A stretch of 42,649 nucleotides of DNA from Candidatus Cloacimonadota bacterium (GCA_018400535.1 JAGYMQ010000077.1:1-42649); one strand, 5' to 3'. Numbered from the stretch's first letter, positions 1 through 7,706 are shown. Notes: generated by a model from the letters alone, not told the origin. Numbers and translations are program-made.

Positions 1-648
1 GAAGGGATATTCAATCCCAATTTCGATATTTTGATGCTCTGCCTGACCGCCTTAGCAGAAACGATATATCTGGCATTATTAGCAACATTGCTGGCGATTC
101 CCTTTGCTTTTGTGCTCAGTTTTTTTGCAGCACGAAATATGATGCCAAAAAATTTCTTTGGAAACAGTGTTTATCTTTTGATCCGCACGATTGCCACGAT
201 CTTTCGTTCGATAGAAGCTATCGTTTGGGCGATAGTTTTCAGTGTCTGGGTCGGCATCGGTCCTTTCGCAGGTATGCTGGCACTGATGATCCATTCAATC
301 GCTGCTCTCACAAAGTTATATTCGGAACAGATCGAAAATATTGATAATGGACCAGTGGAAGCGATCAAGGCAACCGGCGCCAGCACTTTGCAAATCTGGA
401 TCTTTGCTGTTATTCCGCAAATCATTTCGCCTTATCTGGCATTCACGATCTATCGCTGGGATATAAATGTGCGCATGGCCACGATCGTTGGTTTCGTGGG
501 CGGTGGTGGAATCGGTTTGCTTTTACTTCAGCAACAGCAGCTATTACGCTGGCACAATGTGGGAATCATTATGTGGCTGATCGCTTTAGTGGTTTGGATA
601 ATGGATATGATCAGCGCTCGCGTGCGTGAGAAATTACAGAATATATAA
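1..648 (+). CDS. phnE: phosphonate-type ABC transporter permease, C-terminal part (5' end outside window)
   Basis: Integral inner-membrane permease of a PhnCDE-type importer for phosphonate or a related phosphorus compound. The frame is open from base 1, so the TTG at 31 in the ORF track is only an internal codon and the gene starts before the window. About 215 residues are visible, with several hydrophobic segments. The EAA-type coupling loop that contacts the ATPase is seen as 'EAIKATGASTLQIWIFAVIPQ', followed by 'NVRMATIVGFVGGGGIG', a run typical of PhnE. The ATPase and binding protein would be expected upstream, outside the window. The 230-bp gap before aspA, which holds a repeat remnant, argues against co-transcription with the hyd genes. 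The substrate could equally be phosphite or phosphate; the family call is firmer than the substrate. Confidence 0.87.
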   Translation, partial: EGIFNPNFDILMLCLTALAETIYLALLATLLAIPFAFVLSFFAARNMMPKNFFGNSVYLLIRTIATIFRSIEAIVWAIVFSVWVGIGPFAGMLALMIHSIAALTKLYSEQIENIDNGPVEAIKATGASTLQIWIFAVIPQIISPYLAFTIYRWDINVRMATIVGFVGGGGIGLLLLQQQQLLRWHNVGIIMWLIALVVWIMDMISARVREKLQNI

Positions 649-716
649 ATAATTGAAATATTATATTGATCGTGTGCTGGAAATTTGAGCAAGATACGAG
701 AAAAATGAGAAAGAAA

Positions 717-764
717 AGCACGAGATTCTTCTCAAGCAAAGATGAGAAATTCCTCAGAATGACA
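717..764. repeat. degenerate copy of a dispersed TCATTCTGAG-type repeat
   Basis: Read on the minus strand this stretch begins GTCATTCTGAGGAATTTCTC and continues to GAAGAATCTCGTG. That is a diverged form of the GTCATCCTGAGC repeat clustered at 4775-4860. It contains an imperfect inverted repeat, TTCTC-N10-GAGAA. It lies in the 230-bp gap between phnE and aspA, where I see no gene. Confidence 0.5.
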
Positions 765-878
765 TTGAATTTTTGTTATTTAAAACTAATTCGAATTTGG
801 GTCAATTCTCGTAAAATAAACAATTTGACGTTTTTTTTAGCTTAAAATTATTCGCATCATCTAATAGGAAATTTTATT

Positions 879-2234
879 ATGAAAAAATATTATAGCAAAG
901 AAACAGCGCGTGCTCTCAGGAATTTTGCCGTTTCAGGACAAAAGCTCGATGAAGTTTTCATCAAAGCTTTTGCACTGACGAAATTAGCCTGTGCGCAGAT
1001 CAATACTGAGTTGAATTATCTTCCAAAAAAAATCGGTGCTGCCATTGTGGAAAGCTGTCAGGAAATTGTTGCAGGAAAATGGCATGAACAGATCGTTGTC
1101 GATCCGATGCAAGGTGGAGCAGGAACTTCCACCAATATGAATTTTAACGAAGTTATCGCTAATATCAGTTTGGAAATGATCGGTGAAAAAATTGGAGAAT
1201 TTGATAAGATCCATCCTTTGCAACATGTCAATCTACATCAATCGACGAATGATGTCTATCCCACCGCTTTACGCGTAGCTGTTCTTCTTTACTTGCAGAA
1301 ATTGGAAAAAGAGATCGCCTTGTTACAATCAGAATTTCAAAAAAAAGAACAGCAGTTCAAAGATATTTTAAAGTTAGGTAGAACACAATTGCAAGATGCT
1401 TTACCGATGACGCTTGGGATGACTTTCAGCGCTTTTTCCGAAGCGATCGCACGAGATAGATGGCGCATTTTCAAATCACGAGAAAGGATCAAAACGACAA
1501 ATTTAGGCGGAACTGCGATCGGAACCGGACTGAATGCTCCACGCAAATATATTTTTAAGGTGACAGAACGGCTGCGAAGACTCAGCGGATTAAATATTTC
1601 CCGCAGTGAAAATCTGATCGATGCCACACAAAATCTTGATCCATTCGTGGAAATTTCTGGAATGTTGAAGGCATTCGCTTCAAATCTGATGAAAATTTCC
1701 AGTGATCTTCGTTTACTAAGCAGCGGACCAGAAGGCGGTTTTGCAGAGATCAAGCTTCCAGAATTGCAGAAAGGTTCTTCTATCATGCCAGGAAAAATAA
1801 ATCCAGTGATCCCGGAAATGATGAACCAAATATCACTGAAAGTTATGGCAAATGATCAGCTTGTCACGAGCTGCGCGGCTTCTGGAAATTTGGAATTAAA
1901 TCAATTTTTACCCTTACTTGCTTATGCGATCTTAGATTCTCTGAAACTGCTTTTAAACAGCATCCCGATCTTCACGAAAAAATGCGTTAGCGGAATCGAA
2001 GCAAATGTAGAAAAATGCACAGAACATCTGAATAAGAGCAAAACGCTGGCAACTGTTCTGGTAAAAAAACTTGGCTATGAAAAAGTAGAAGAATTGATCC
2101 AAAAGGCAAAAGAGGAAAATTCCTCGATCATAGAAATAATATCGAAAGAAAAGCTATTTCCTGATGAAGAGATACAGGAAATTCTTTCACCCGAAGCAAT
2201 GTATCAATTAGGATTTGTCGATGAAAAAAAATAA
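879..2234 (+). CDS. aspA: aspartate ammonia-lyase (fumarase/aspartase superfamily)
   Basis: Cytosolic lyase expected to interconvert L-aspartate with fumarate and ammonia. The superfamily signature 'GSSIMPGKINP' is at residues 299-309 and carries the catalytic serine loop. Two other conserved blocks are visible: 'GGAGTSTNMNFNEV' and 'HVNLHQSTNDVYPTALRV'. The length of 451 is slightly shorter than most aspartases (about 460-480). The ATG at 879 is preceded by AGGA. The gene overlaps hydE by 14 bp and hydF follows closely, so the three are almost certainly one transcript. In other anaerobes an aspartase-like gene also accompanies hydE/hydF, which suggests a role linked to H-cluster assembly or ammonia supply (inference). 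Sequence alone does not exclude a fumarase or another lyase of the superfamily. Confidence 0.85.
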   Translation: MKKYYSKETARALRNFAVSGQKLDEVFIKAFALTKLACAQINTELNYLPKKIGAAIVESCQEIVAGKWHEQIVVDPMQGGAGTSTNMNFNEVIANISLEMIGEKIGEFDKIHPLQHVNLHQSTNDVYPTALRVAVLLYLQKLEKEIALLQSEFQKKEQQFKDILKLGRTQLQDALPMTLGMTFSAFSEAIARDRWRIFKSRERIKTTNLGGTAIGTGLNAPRKYIFKVTERLRRLSGLNISRSENLIDATQNLDPFVEISGMLKAFASNLMKISSDLRLLSSGPEGGFAEIKLPELQKGSSIMPGKINPVIPEMMNQISLKVMANDQLVTSCAASGNLELNQFLPLLAYAILDSLKLLLNSIPIFTKKCVSGIEANVEKCTEHLNKSKTLATVLVKKLGYEKVEELIQKAKEENSSIIEIISKEKLFPDEEIQEILSPEAMYQLGFVDEKK

Positions 2235-3279
2235 ACTAACAAAGTCTGATCTAATTCATTTTTTGCAATGTGAGGATCAAAAAGAATTGGATAAGCTTTT
2301 CAATCGTGCCTATCAAGAAAAAATGGAAAACGTTGGGAAAAAAGTCTATTTCCGCGGAATCATCGAATTTAGTAATATTTGTTCCAAAGACTGCTTCTAT
2401 TGCGGGATCCGTCAAAGCAATCAGAAGATGACAAGATTCCGCATGACAGAAGATGAAATTCTGGAATGCGCTGAATTTGCCTGGAAAATGGGTTATGGTT
2501 CACTTGTTTTACAATCAGGAGAACGGACAGACAGAGAATTCATCGAGTTCGTGGAAAAAATCGTTCGCCAGATCAAAAAAATCAGCAATGATGAACTCGG
2601 CATCACGCTGAGTTTGGGAGAACAATCCAAAGAAACTTTTCAGAAATGGTTCGATGCTGGAGCACACCGCTATTTATTGCGAATCGAAACGAGTAATTCC
2701 AGATTATACAGCACTTTGCATCCACCAGATCACGATTTCCAGTACCGTTTCCAATGTCTGGAACATTTGCGGAATGTCGGTTATCAAGTAGGAACTGGTG
2801 TTATGATCGGATTACCAGGACAAACAGCAGAGATGCTGGCAGAAGACATCATTTTTTTTAAAAAACATGATATTGATATGATCGGAATGGGACCATACAT
2901 TCCTCACCCTGATACGCCTTTAGCTTCCAAAGTAAAAAAATTCGATAAAAAGAAACAACTCACTTTGGGATTAAAAATGATCGCTCTCACCAGATTGTAT
3001 TTGCAAGATGTAAATATTGCATCTACGACGGCTTTGCAGGCTCTTCATCCCGAAGGAAGAGAATTTGGTTTGAAGGCAGGAGCCAATATTATTATGCCAA
3101 ATATCACTCACACTAAATATCGTGATAATTACAAACTTTATGATGGAAAACCCTGTTTGAATGAAAATGCAAAAATGTGTCGAGTTTGTCTGGAAGGCCG
3201 GATCGGAAATATTGGTGAAGAGATCGGTTATAATCTTTGGGGTGATTCACCACACTTTCAAAAAAAGCAAAAAAAATAA
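2221..3279 (+). CDS. hydE: [FeFe]-hydrogenase maturase HydE, radical SAM
   Basis: Radical SAM enzyme that acts in building the 2Fe subcluster of [FeFe] hydrogenase. The radical SAM motif CxxxCxxC is Cys54, Cys58 and Cys61 ('ICSKDCFYCGIRQ'). A second, C-terminal cysteine set is Cys312, Cys320 and Cys323. This has the same spacing as the accessory cluster site described for Thermotoga HydE. The ORF track begins at TTG 2215, but ATG 2221 has AGGA seven bases upstream and is the better start, giving 352 residues. It overlaps aspA by 14 bp and is 12 bp from hydF. No hydG or hydrogenase subunit is in the window. Confidence 0.93.
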   Translation: MKKNKLTKSDLIHFLQCEDQKELDKLFNRAYQEKMENVGKKVYFRGIIEFSNICSKDCFYCGIRQSNQKMTRFRMTEDEILECAEFAWKMGYGSLVLQSGERTDREFIEFVEKIVRQIKKISNDELGITLSLGEQSKETFQKWFDAGAHRYLLRIETSNSRLYSTLHPPDHDFQYRFQCLEHLRNVGYQVGTGVMIGLPGQTAEMLAEDIIFFKKHDIDMIGMGPYIPHPDTPLASKVKKFDKKKQLTLGLKMIALTRLYLQDVNIASTTALQALHPEGREFGLKAGANIIMPNITHTKYRDNYKLYDGKPCLNENAKMCRVCLEGRIGNIGEEIGYNLWGDSPHFQKKQKK

Positions 3280-3291
3280 TGAGAAATTAAC

Positions 3292-4509
3292 ATGCCAAAA
3301 ACACCACGCGGAGAAAGATTGATCCTGACACTGACAGGCAGAAGAAATGCTGGCAAATCTTCTTTGATCAACGCGCTCATCGAACAAGAGGTAGCGATCG
3401 TTTCCGAAATTCCTGGCACAACGACCGACCCTGTTGCCAAATCTTTTGAATTGTTACCATTAGGTCCTGTTACTTTCTATGATACAGCAGGAATAGACGA
3501 CGTCGGAGAATTGGGAGAAAAACGGATAGCTCGCACAAGAAAGATCTTATTTCGCACAGATATAGCACTACTTATTGTCGATGCAAAAGGATTGCAAAAA
3601 GAAGATAAAAAATTCATCCAGGAAATTCAAGAAATGGGAATTCCCTTCGTGGTTGTTTTCAACAAGATCGACTTGCACAAACCTTCATCGACTGATAAAA
3701 ATTTTTGTGAAAATGAAAACGTAAAATTCTGTTCCGTTTCTGCAAACACAAAAGACGGGATTTCAGAGCTCAAGGAAATTTTGGTCAATCTTGCTCCTGC
3801 TCATTTGATGCACGAAAAAGTTTTGATCGGAGACATCATTCATCCTGGACAATTGATCTTGCTGATAGCTCCAATCGACCTGGCAGCTCCGAAAGGTCGT
3901 TTGATCTTACCACAGGTTCAAGTTCTGCGGGAAATTCTAGATAATGATGCTTTGGGAATGATCGTGAAAGAACGAGAGATCGAAGCAGCTTTTGAGCAAC
4001 TAAAAAATCCACCCGATCTGGTAATAACTGATTCGCAAGTAGTCTTGAAAGTTGCTGGCGATGTTCCTCCTGAGGTCGATCTCACAACTTTTTCCATTCT
4101 TTTTGCGCGTTACAAAGGTGATCTGGAAATTCTGAAAAAAGGTGCTGATCGCATCGATGAATTGAAAAATGGCGATAAAATTTTGATCGCTGAAACCTGC
4201 TCACACAGCGTGAATTGCGATGATATTGGCAGAGTAAAAATCCCACGTTGGCTAACGCAATACACAGGAAAAAAATTGGAATTCGAGGTAGCTGTTGGTC
4301 ACGATTTCCCTATCGATCTGGAAAAATATCAATTAGTTATTCACTGCGGTGCGTGCATGCTGAATCAGATGGAAATGGGAAGAAGAATCATCGAGGCTGA
4401 ACGAAGACATGTTCCTATCACAAATTATGGGATCACGATCTCCAAAGTGCAAGGCGTTCTGGAAAGAGTTTTAAAACCTTTAACAAAAGGATTGGAAATA
4501 ATTATTTAA
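3292..4509 (+). CDS. hydF: [FeFe]-hydrogenase maturation GTPase/scaffold HydF
   Basis: Scaffold protein that carries the 2Fe precursor and delivers it to apo-hydrogenase. The N-terminal GTPase has a P-loop 'GRRNAGKSS' at residues 16-24, a switch region with 'DTAG' and the base-recognition motif 'NKID'. The C-terminal cluster-binding signature is complete: Cys303-x-His305 ('CSH') and, 45 residues later, His351-Cys352-x2-Cys355 ('HCGAC'). This is the diagnostic CxH-x(44-53)-HCxxC pattern. The length of 405 is normal. It is the last gene of aspA-hydE-hydF; no strong terminator follows, only an A/T-rich stretch. Confidence 0.95.
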   Translation: MPKTPRGERLILTLTGRRNAGKSSLINALIEQEVAIVSEIPGTTTDPVAKSFELLPLGPVTFYDTAGIDDVGELGEKRIARTRKILFRTDIALLIVDAKGLQKEDKKFIQEIQEMGIPFVVVFNKIDLHKPSSTDKNFCENENVKFCSVSANTKDGISELKEILVNLAPAHLMHEKVLIGDIIHPGQLILLIAPIDLAAPKGRLILPQVQVLREILDNDALGMIVKEREIEAAFEQLKNPPDLVITDSQVVLKVAGDVPPEVDLTTFSILFARYKGDLEILKKGADRIDELKNGDKILIAETCSHSVNCDDIGRVKIPRWLTQYTGKKLEFEVAVGHDFPIDLEKYQLVIHCGACMLNQMEMGRRIIEAERRHVPITNYGITISKVQGVLERVLKPLTKGLEIII

Positions 4510-5053
4510 TCTGTTTTTTGCAATTAAAATATTTTTTTTGTTTTTTGCTAAAAAATACTCGATGCATAATCATTTTTTGCTTTGCATCAAGTCCTGCTTA
4601 TTACCACGAGATCAGTCATCGGGCGGATATTATTAATACTAAATCTACGCAATCAATATTTACTCAAAATTATCCAATTTTCGCATATCTATCTTGATCT
4701 ACCGTAAATAAAAAGTGATAGTATGCTTAATTCTACTCACAGACTGTTTAATGTTGATAATTATAGCTCAATGTGTCATCCTGAGCAGATCGTTTCGTCA
4801 TACTGAGTAGTTCGTCATCCTGAGCGAAATATTTGTCATCCTGAGCGGAGTCGAAGGACAAAAGCTACTGCTGTAAAAAAATGATGGTTCGGCTAATATT
4901 TTCCTGAACATTTCAAAGGACTCACCACTAAATATTTTTTTATAATTAAGATTATGAACATTCTCAATCGATCTGTCGCCAAACCATTATATTCGCTGTC
5001 ATACTGATTTATTGAAAGATCCACATTTACAAGGAGCACTTTTGTTACTATAT
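4510..5053. other. gene-poor intergenic region between convergent hydF and the zinc-ribbon gene
   Basis: About 540 bp lie between the 3' ends of two convergent genes. No open frame with coding character was found. It holds the repeat cluster at 4775-4860. A weak GATGCA/TGCATC inverted repeat at 4561-4588 comes after T-runs, not before one, so I do not call it a terminator. The rest is A/T-rich with no recognisable RNA gene. Confidence 0.6.
4775..4860 (+). repeat. cluster of four GTCATCCTGAGC repeat copies
   Basis: Copies start at 4775 (GTCATCCTGAGCAGATCG), 4797 (GTCATACTGAGTAG), 4814 (GTCATCCTGAGCGAAA) and 4835 (GTCATCCTGAGCGGAGTCGA), with spacings of 22, 17 and 21 bp. The last and longest copy runs on into GTCGAAGGA. 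This matches a known type of dispersed intergenic repeat found in many bacterial genomes, particularly in the FCB group and anaerobes. It is non-coding here, and its function is not established. Confidence 0.8.
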
Positions 5054-5443
5054 TTATTTCATTTTCCGTTCGATCTCACTCAATTTTTCATGAATTTTAA
5101 AAATTATGATTATTCCCTCACAAAAAATTCGCCAAAGTAAATTACCTAAAACTAAATATGCTACTCCTGATAACAAAATTGCAGAACCGCCATATCTTGC
5201 TTGAGATCCTCTAATGAAAATTACAATGCTGAAAATTATTATTCCAAGAGCTCCTAATATATAAAGTATTTTGATTAGGGAAACACTCAGCATTTTATCA
5301 AAAGAGAAAAAGCCACCAGAATGGTTGATATCCGATAATTGAGAAGAATTATTCGTTTCCATTTTTTTTGTATCAAAATTATATCCACAGTCGCAAATTA
5401 ATGCTGAATCTGGATTTTCTTTACCACAATTTGGACATTTCAT
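5054..5443 (-). CDS. zinc-ribbon membrane protein, unknown function
   Basis: The N-terminus is a small zinc ribbon, 'CPNCGKENPDSALICDCGY', with paired cysteines (CxxC, then CxC), so metal binding is likely. After a polar linker there are two hydrophobic segments at about residues 53-75 and 80-105. A basic/acidic tail follows ('KIHEKLSEIERKMK'). This is the common 'zinc-ribbon plus membrane' architecture, for which no single function is known. The ATG at 5443 has GGAG seven bases upstream. It is separated from the upstream lipoprotein gene by a strong terminator at 5538-5567, so it probably has its own promoter. Confidence 0.75.
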   Translation of the reverse strand: MKCPNCGKENPDSALICDCGYNFDTKKMETNNSSQLSDINHSGGFFSFDKMLSVSLIKILYILGALGIIIFSIVIFIRGSQARYGGSAILLSGVAYLVLGNLLWRIFCEGIIIIFKIHEKLSEIERKMK

Positions 5444-5537
5444 TATTGCTCCTTGATTTTTTGTGAAAAGTGTTATTTCATTTTTTTGGTAATTTTGAAA
5501 TTAGAAATATTTTCTATTTATCAAAAAATAAAAAAAA

Positions 5538-5567
5538 ACGATGAAGAATGTCTCCACTCTTCATCGT
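5538..5567 (-). terminator. rho-independent terminator after the lipoprotein gene
   Basis: On the minus strand ACGATGAAGA and TCTTCATCGT form a perfect 10-bp stem with a 10-base loop, followed directly by a run of nine or more T. It sits just after the stop of the lipoprotein gene and probably ends the sigma-54 operon that begins at 7472. Confidence 0.88.
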
Positions 5568-5575
5568 ATATACAA

Positions 5576-5983
5576 TTATTTAATCTTTATTCCTTTCCCG
5601 GTCACAGATACTGTGGTTTCTGTGTATAAAAAAGGAATACCGCTGACTTCTTTTGTGAACTTGGGACAAAGCATTGCATCAATATCTGAATTATTATTTA
5701 TTGCGTTATAGATAGCATTGCTTTTTGCCAGATCTATTGTTGATTGGGAAGTTAAATTCGAAGAAAGAAATCCAGATTTATTATAACCTTCGATGCGAAA
5801 CATTAAAAATGTTTTAACTGTTGCAGTTCCTGAAACATTTTTTACAATTTCATATTGTGAACTGGTTAAAGGTTCTAATTCTAAATTCTTTATTCCGACA
5901 GGTTGAACAGTATTATACCTTGCTGAACAACTAATTAAAACCAACATCATAAAACCTACTAAAACTAACAAACTCTTTTTCAT
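5576..5983 (-). CDS. small lipoprotein, possibly DUF6567/TRL-like
   Basis: The 135-residue precursor has a lipoprotein signal peptide with lipobox 'LISC', so the mature protein should be lipid-anchored in the envelope. The body has a repeated-strand look and ends 'ETTVSVTGKGIKIK'. The stretch 'AKSNAIYNAINNNSDIDAMLCPKF' resembles small lipoproteins of the DUF6567/TRL-like type from Bacteroidota; this is from memory and tentative. A clear GGAGG precedes the ATG at 5983. It lies 12 bp after the outer-membrane-like gene and is the last gene before the terminator, so it is probably part of the sigma-54-driven operon. Function unknown. Confidence 0.75.
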   Translation of the reverse strand: MKKSLLVLVGFMMLVLISCSARYNTVQPVGIKNLELEPLTSSQYEIVKNVSGTATVKTFLMFRIEGYNKSGFLSSNLTSQSTIDLAKSNAIYNAINNNSDIDAMLCPKFTKEVSGIPFLYTETTVSVTGKGIKIK

Positions 5984-5995
5984 TTTTCCTCCATA

Positions 5996-6646
5996 TTAAA
6001 ATTTTGCAGATATCCCGAATGAATACTGCATTCCTTCGTAAATATCTGTCATTTTTCTATTAAAATATTCTAGTTTAAACTCGGGTGAAGTATACCAAAA
6101 TTGTTCACTGATAGTATAATCTAAGCAAATATACTCACTTATATCGATTTTTAGTTGCAAGGATGTCTCAATTGAAGGCGAAAAATTTTCATCTCCACCA
6201 TCATATTCGTCTACAAACCAGAATGTTTCATATTCCTCTTCCCAATAGTACAGAACGAGATTAAAATTGTGTGTTACCTTCAAGTTAAGAAAATCAGTGA
6301 ATTGGAATGTTTTGCCAACAAAACAATCAAAATGATTTATATATTCTGTAAATTTCCAATCAGCACCTTTTTCTTCATTTACTAAATCATTGAAATGTAA
6401 TCCATAGTTAAGATAAGTGTTGTTGGAAAATAAAACTTCAATTCCATAACCACCAAAGTCTTTCATAGAAATGAATCTATACCTGCTAATAAATTCGTTA
6501 CTATTAACGTGGGTTTGTTGTGTATTATCCAAAGTATAAACTTCTAAACCTGCAACTGGAACAATCTGATCTTTGGTTTCTTGAGCAAAACTAAAAGTAA
6601 ATAGCAAAAGTAATAACAAAATCAGATATTTTCTTTTCTTTTTCAT
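5996..6646 (-). CDS. secreted outer-membrane beta-barrel-like protein
   Basis: The ORF track starts this frame at 6769, but ATG 6646 is preceded by a near-perfect TAAGGAGGTG and begins a signal peptide ('MKKKRKYLILLLLLLFTFSFAQ'). I take 216 residues as the protein. The mature part is rich in aromatic residues and alternating polar/hydrophobic strands, and it ends 'YSFGISAKF' with a terminal Phe as in outer-membrane barrels. No family was recognised. About 100 bp separate it from the DUF898-like gene; this gap carries an inverted repeat TGAGAA-N5-TTCTCA (6671-6687) that might fold in the mRNA. It is likely co-transcribed from the sigma-54 promoter at 7494-7510. Confidence 0.72.
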   Translation of the reverse strand: MKKKRKYLILLLLLLFTFSFAQETKDQIVPVAGLEVYTLDNTQQTHVNSNEFISRYRFISMKDFGGYGIEVLFSNNTYLNYGLHFNDLVNEEKGADWKFTEYINHFDCFVGKTFQFTDFLNLKVTHNFNLVLYYWEEEYETFWFVDEYDGGDENFSPSIETSLQLKIDISEYICLDYTISEQFWYTSPEFKLEYFNRKMTDIYEGMQYSFGISAKF

Positions 6647-6746
6647 TCGCACCTCCTTATAATATTTTTTTGAGAAAATTATTCTCACGGCGGTCTCAAA
6701 TTTCTCATAATCACCTCGCTTTTTCAAAATTTCTATCATCACATTC

Positions 6747-7079
6747 TCAATATTTTTCAATATCGCCATGATCAGCGAAATAAAGATTATTTACCTGCCA
6801 TCTTTTTATTCTGCAAAAACCCCAGGGGAAATAAATTCCTACCGTGATGATCGTCAAAATGATCACGAGTAGAAAAGTGCCAAAAATTCCTAAACCTGTT
6901 CCTCTGAATACTAACTGTCTGCCATCAATAAACGTGCGTTCTGCGATCCATTTTTGTCTTGCTACATAAGCCCAAGGCCAAAAAAGTCCTGCCGTCAAAA
7001 CTGTTAGCAAATATGTCCAGATCACTAACCAAATGTAACTCAGTCCTTTCCCTTTGAATTCGAATTTTCCTGTCGGTAT
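6747..7079 (-). CDS. DUF898/YjgN-like membrane protein, apparent AUA start
   Basis: Two tandem units are visible, each with a 'F.GxG' strand, a hydrophobic helix and a 'PWxxxRxKxW' motif. The first has 'FEFKGKGLSYIW...LFWPWAYVARQKW' and the second 'LVFRGTGLGIFG...IYFPWGFCRIKRW'. This is typical of DUF898/YjgN-like proteins. The ORF track starts at GTG 7025, which would cut the first unit in half. The frame stays open upstream and an AGGAGG at 7090-7085 points to codon ATA at 7079 (or 7082). No ATG, GTG or TTG is suitably placed. Either a rare AUA start is used or one base is a mutation or sequencing error (ATA for ATG). Length is 110 residues with two membrane helices. It is the second gene of the sigma-54 operon. 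Confidence 0.7.
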   Translation of the reverse strand: MPTGKFEFKGKGLSYIWLVIWTYLLTVLTAGLFWPWAYVARQKWIAERTFIDGRQLVFRGTGLGIFGTFLLVIILTIITVGIYFPWGFCRIKRWQVNNLYFADHGDIEKY

Positions 7080-7115
7080 TATCTCCTCCTAATTTATTTC
7101 CCAAATTTTCTCATC

Positions 7116-7472
7116 TTAAATATGCCCCCCTTCCTCGAACCCCTTCAAATGATTTTTTAATTCACTAAGATCAAATTTAGTTTCCAGTTTGATGTAATTT
7201 GCCGTTTGAATAGTTGAGAAGAGATCCTTGAATTGTTTTTCAGCATGAACCAGAATTTTAATATTTTGAAAATTTTTGTTAAAATATTCCAATATCCCAA
7301 TGTCAGTTAATGAATGAATAAAAATAATGATAGCATCGATTCTTCTTCTATTAATGATCTTGATGGCTTGCTCCAGATCTTTTGCCATAAAAAATCTATG
7401 ATGCAGTTTTTGGGCAAATTCCTGCATCTCTGCCTTTTCTAAATTCGTCTTATCGATCACTAATATACTCAT
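7116..7472 (-). CDS. degenerate response-regulator receiver domain (pseudo-receiver)
   Basis: The 118-residue protein looks like a stand-alone receiver fold. It has 'ILVIDKT' at the position of the first strand, then 'DAIIIFIHS' and 'YIKLETKFDLSEL', where the last resembles the 'KPF' strand. The key acidic residues are missing: only one Asp (D7) remains of the acidic pair, and the phosphoacceptor position is Phe51 by alignment with the neighbouring regulator. It should therefore not be phosphorylated and may act through binding. GAGG precedes ATG 7472. It is the first gene behind a predicted sigma-54 promoter and lies just downstream of an NtrC-type regulator gene. The fold assignment is by eye; other Rossmann-like folds are possible. 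Confidence 0.65.
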   Translation of the reverse strand: MSILVIDKTNLEKAEMQEFAQKLHHRFFMAKDLEQAIKIINRRRIDAIIIFIHSLTDIGILEYFNKNFQNIKILVHAEKQFKDLFSTIQTANYIKLETKFDLSELKNHLKGFEEGGHI

Positions 7473-7493
7473 TTTTTCCTCGTATTGTTATCA

Positions 7494-7510
7494 AGCATTT
7501 TAAGTGCCAA
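7494..7510 (-). promoter_or_regulatory. predicted sigma-54 (-24/-12) promoter of the pseudo-receiver operon
   Basis: The minus strand reads TTGGCACTTAAAATGCT. It has the GG (-24) and GC (-12) doublets exactly 10 bases apart and a full TTGGCAC block. The predicted start of transcription is near 7484, leaving a short leader that still contains the ribosome binding site of the 7472 gene. Three inverted-repeat sites lie 65-210 bp upstream, where an NtrC-type activator would bind. Confidence 0.75.
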
Positions 7511-7574
7511 CTAGCTCATCTCTCTTTATAACAATAGCTTAGTTAATTATAGAGTCAGCTCAGACTAACAAATA

Positions 7575-7590
7575 TTCTCAAAAACGAGAA
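7575..7590. promoter_or_regulatory. inverted-repeat activator site 1 (TTCTC-N6-GAGAA)
   Basis: TTCTCAAAAACGAGAA has perfect 5-bp arms. The flanks (AATA...ATAA) match those of site 3. It lies about 90-105 bp upstream of the predicted transcription start near 7484, the usual range for sigma-54 enhancers. Confidence 0.6.
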
Positions 7591-7688
7591 ATAATGTTAA
7601 TTTTTCAAATCGGTAAAATTTGTTTGTTTTTTTTATCTTCTTTTTCTATAGACTCTTACGAGGAAATTTTCATTAACTGCTCAATTAT

Positions 7689-7704
7689 TTCTCATAATCA
7701 AGAA
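7689..7704. promoter_or_regulatory. inverted-repeat activator site 2, degenerate
   Basis: TTCTCATAATCAAGAA fits the TTCTC-N6-GAGAA pattern with one mismatch in the right arm. It is 18 bp from the start of site 3, so the two form a tandem pair. Confidence 0.45.
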
Positions 7705-7706
7705 TA

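Noticed and set aside
825-853. TTGACG as -35 of an aspA promoter
   Set aside because: No acceptable -10 at 16-18 bp spacing.
1337-1786. 149-residue minus-strand ORF inside aspA
   Set aside because: Antisense shadow of conserved aspartase motifs; no ribosome binding site or family resemblance.
4561-4588. GATGCA/TGCATC hairpin as terminator of hydF
   Set aside because: Only six base pairs, 16-base loop, and no T-tract after the stem.
5028-5140. Possible 33-codon plus-strand ORF after AGGAG near 5034
   Set aside because: Runs antisense into the zinc-ribbon gene, TTG start, no composition or motif support.
6647-6769. N-terminal extension of the barrel-like protein to 6769
   Set aside because: Overlaps the end of the upstream DUF898-like gene; a strong ribosome binding site and signal peptide begin at 6646.
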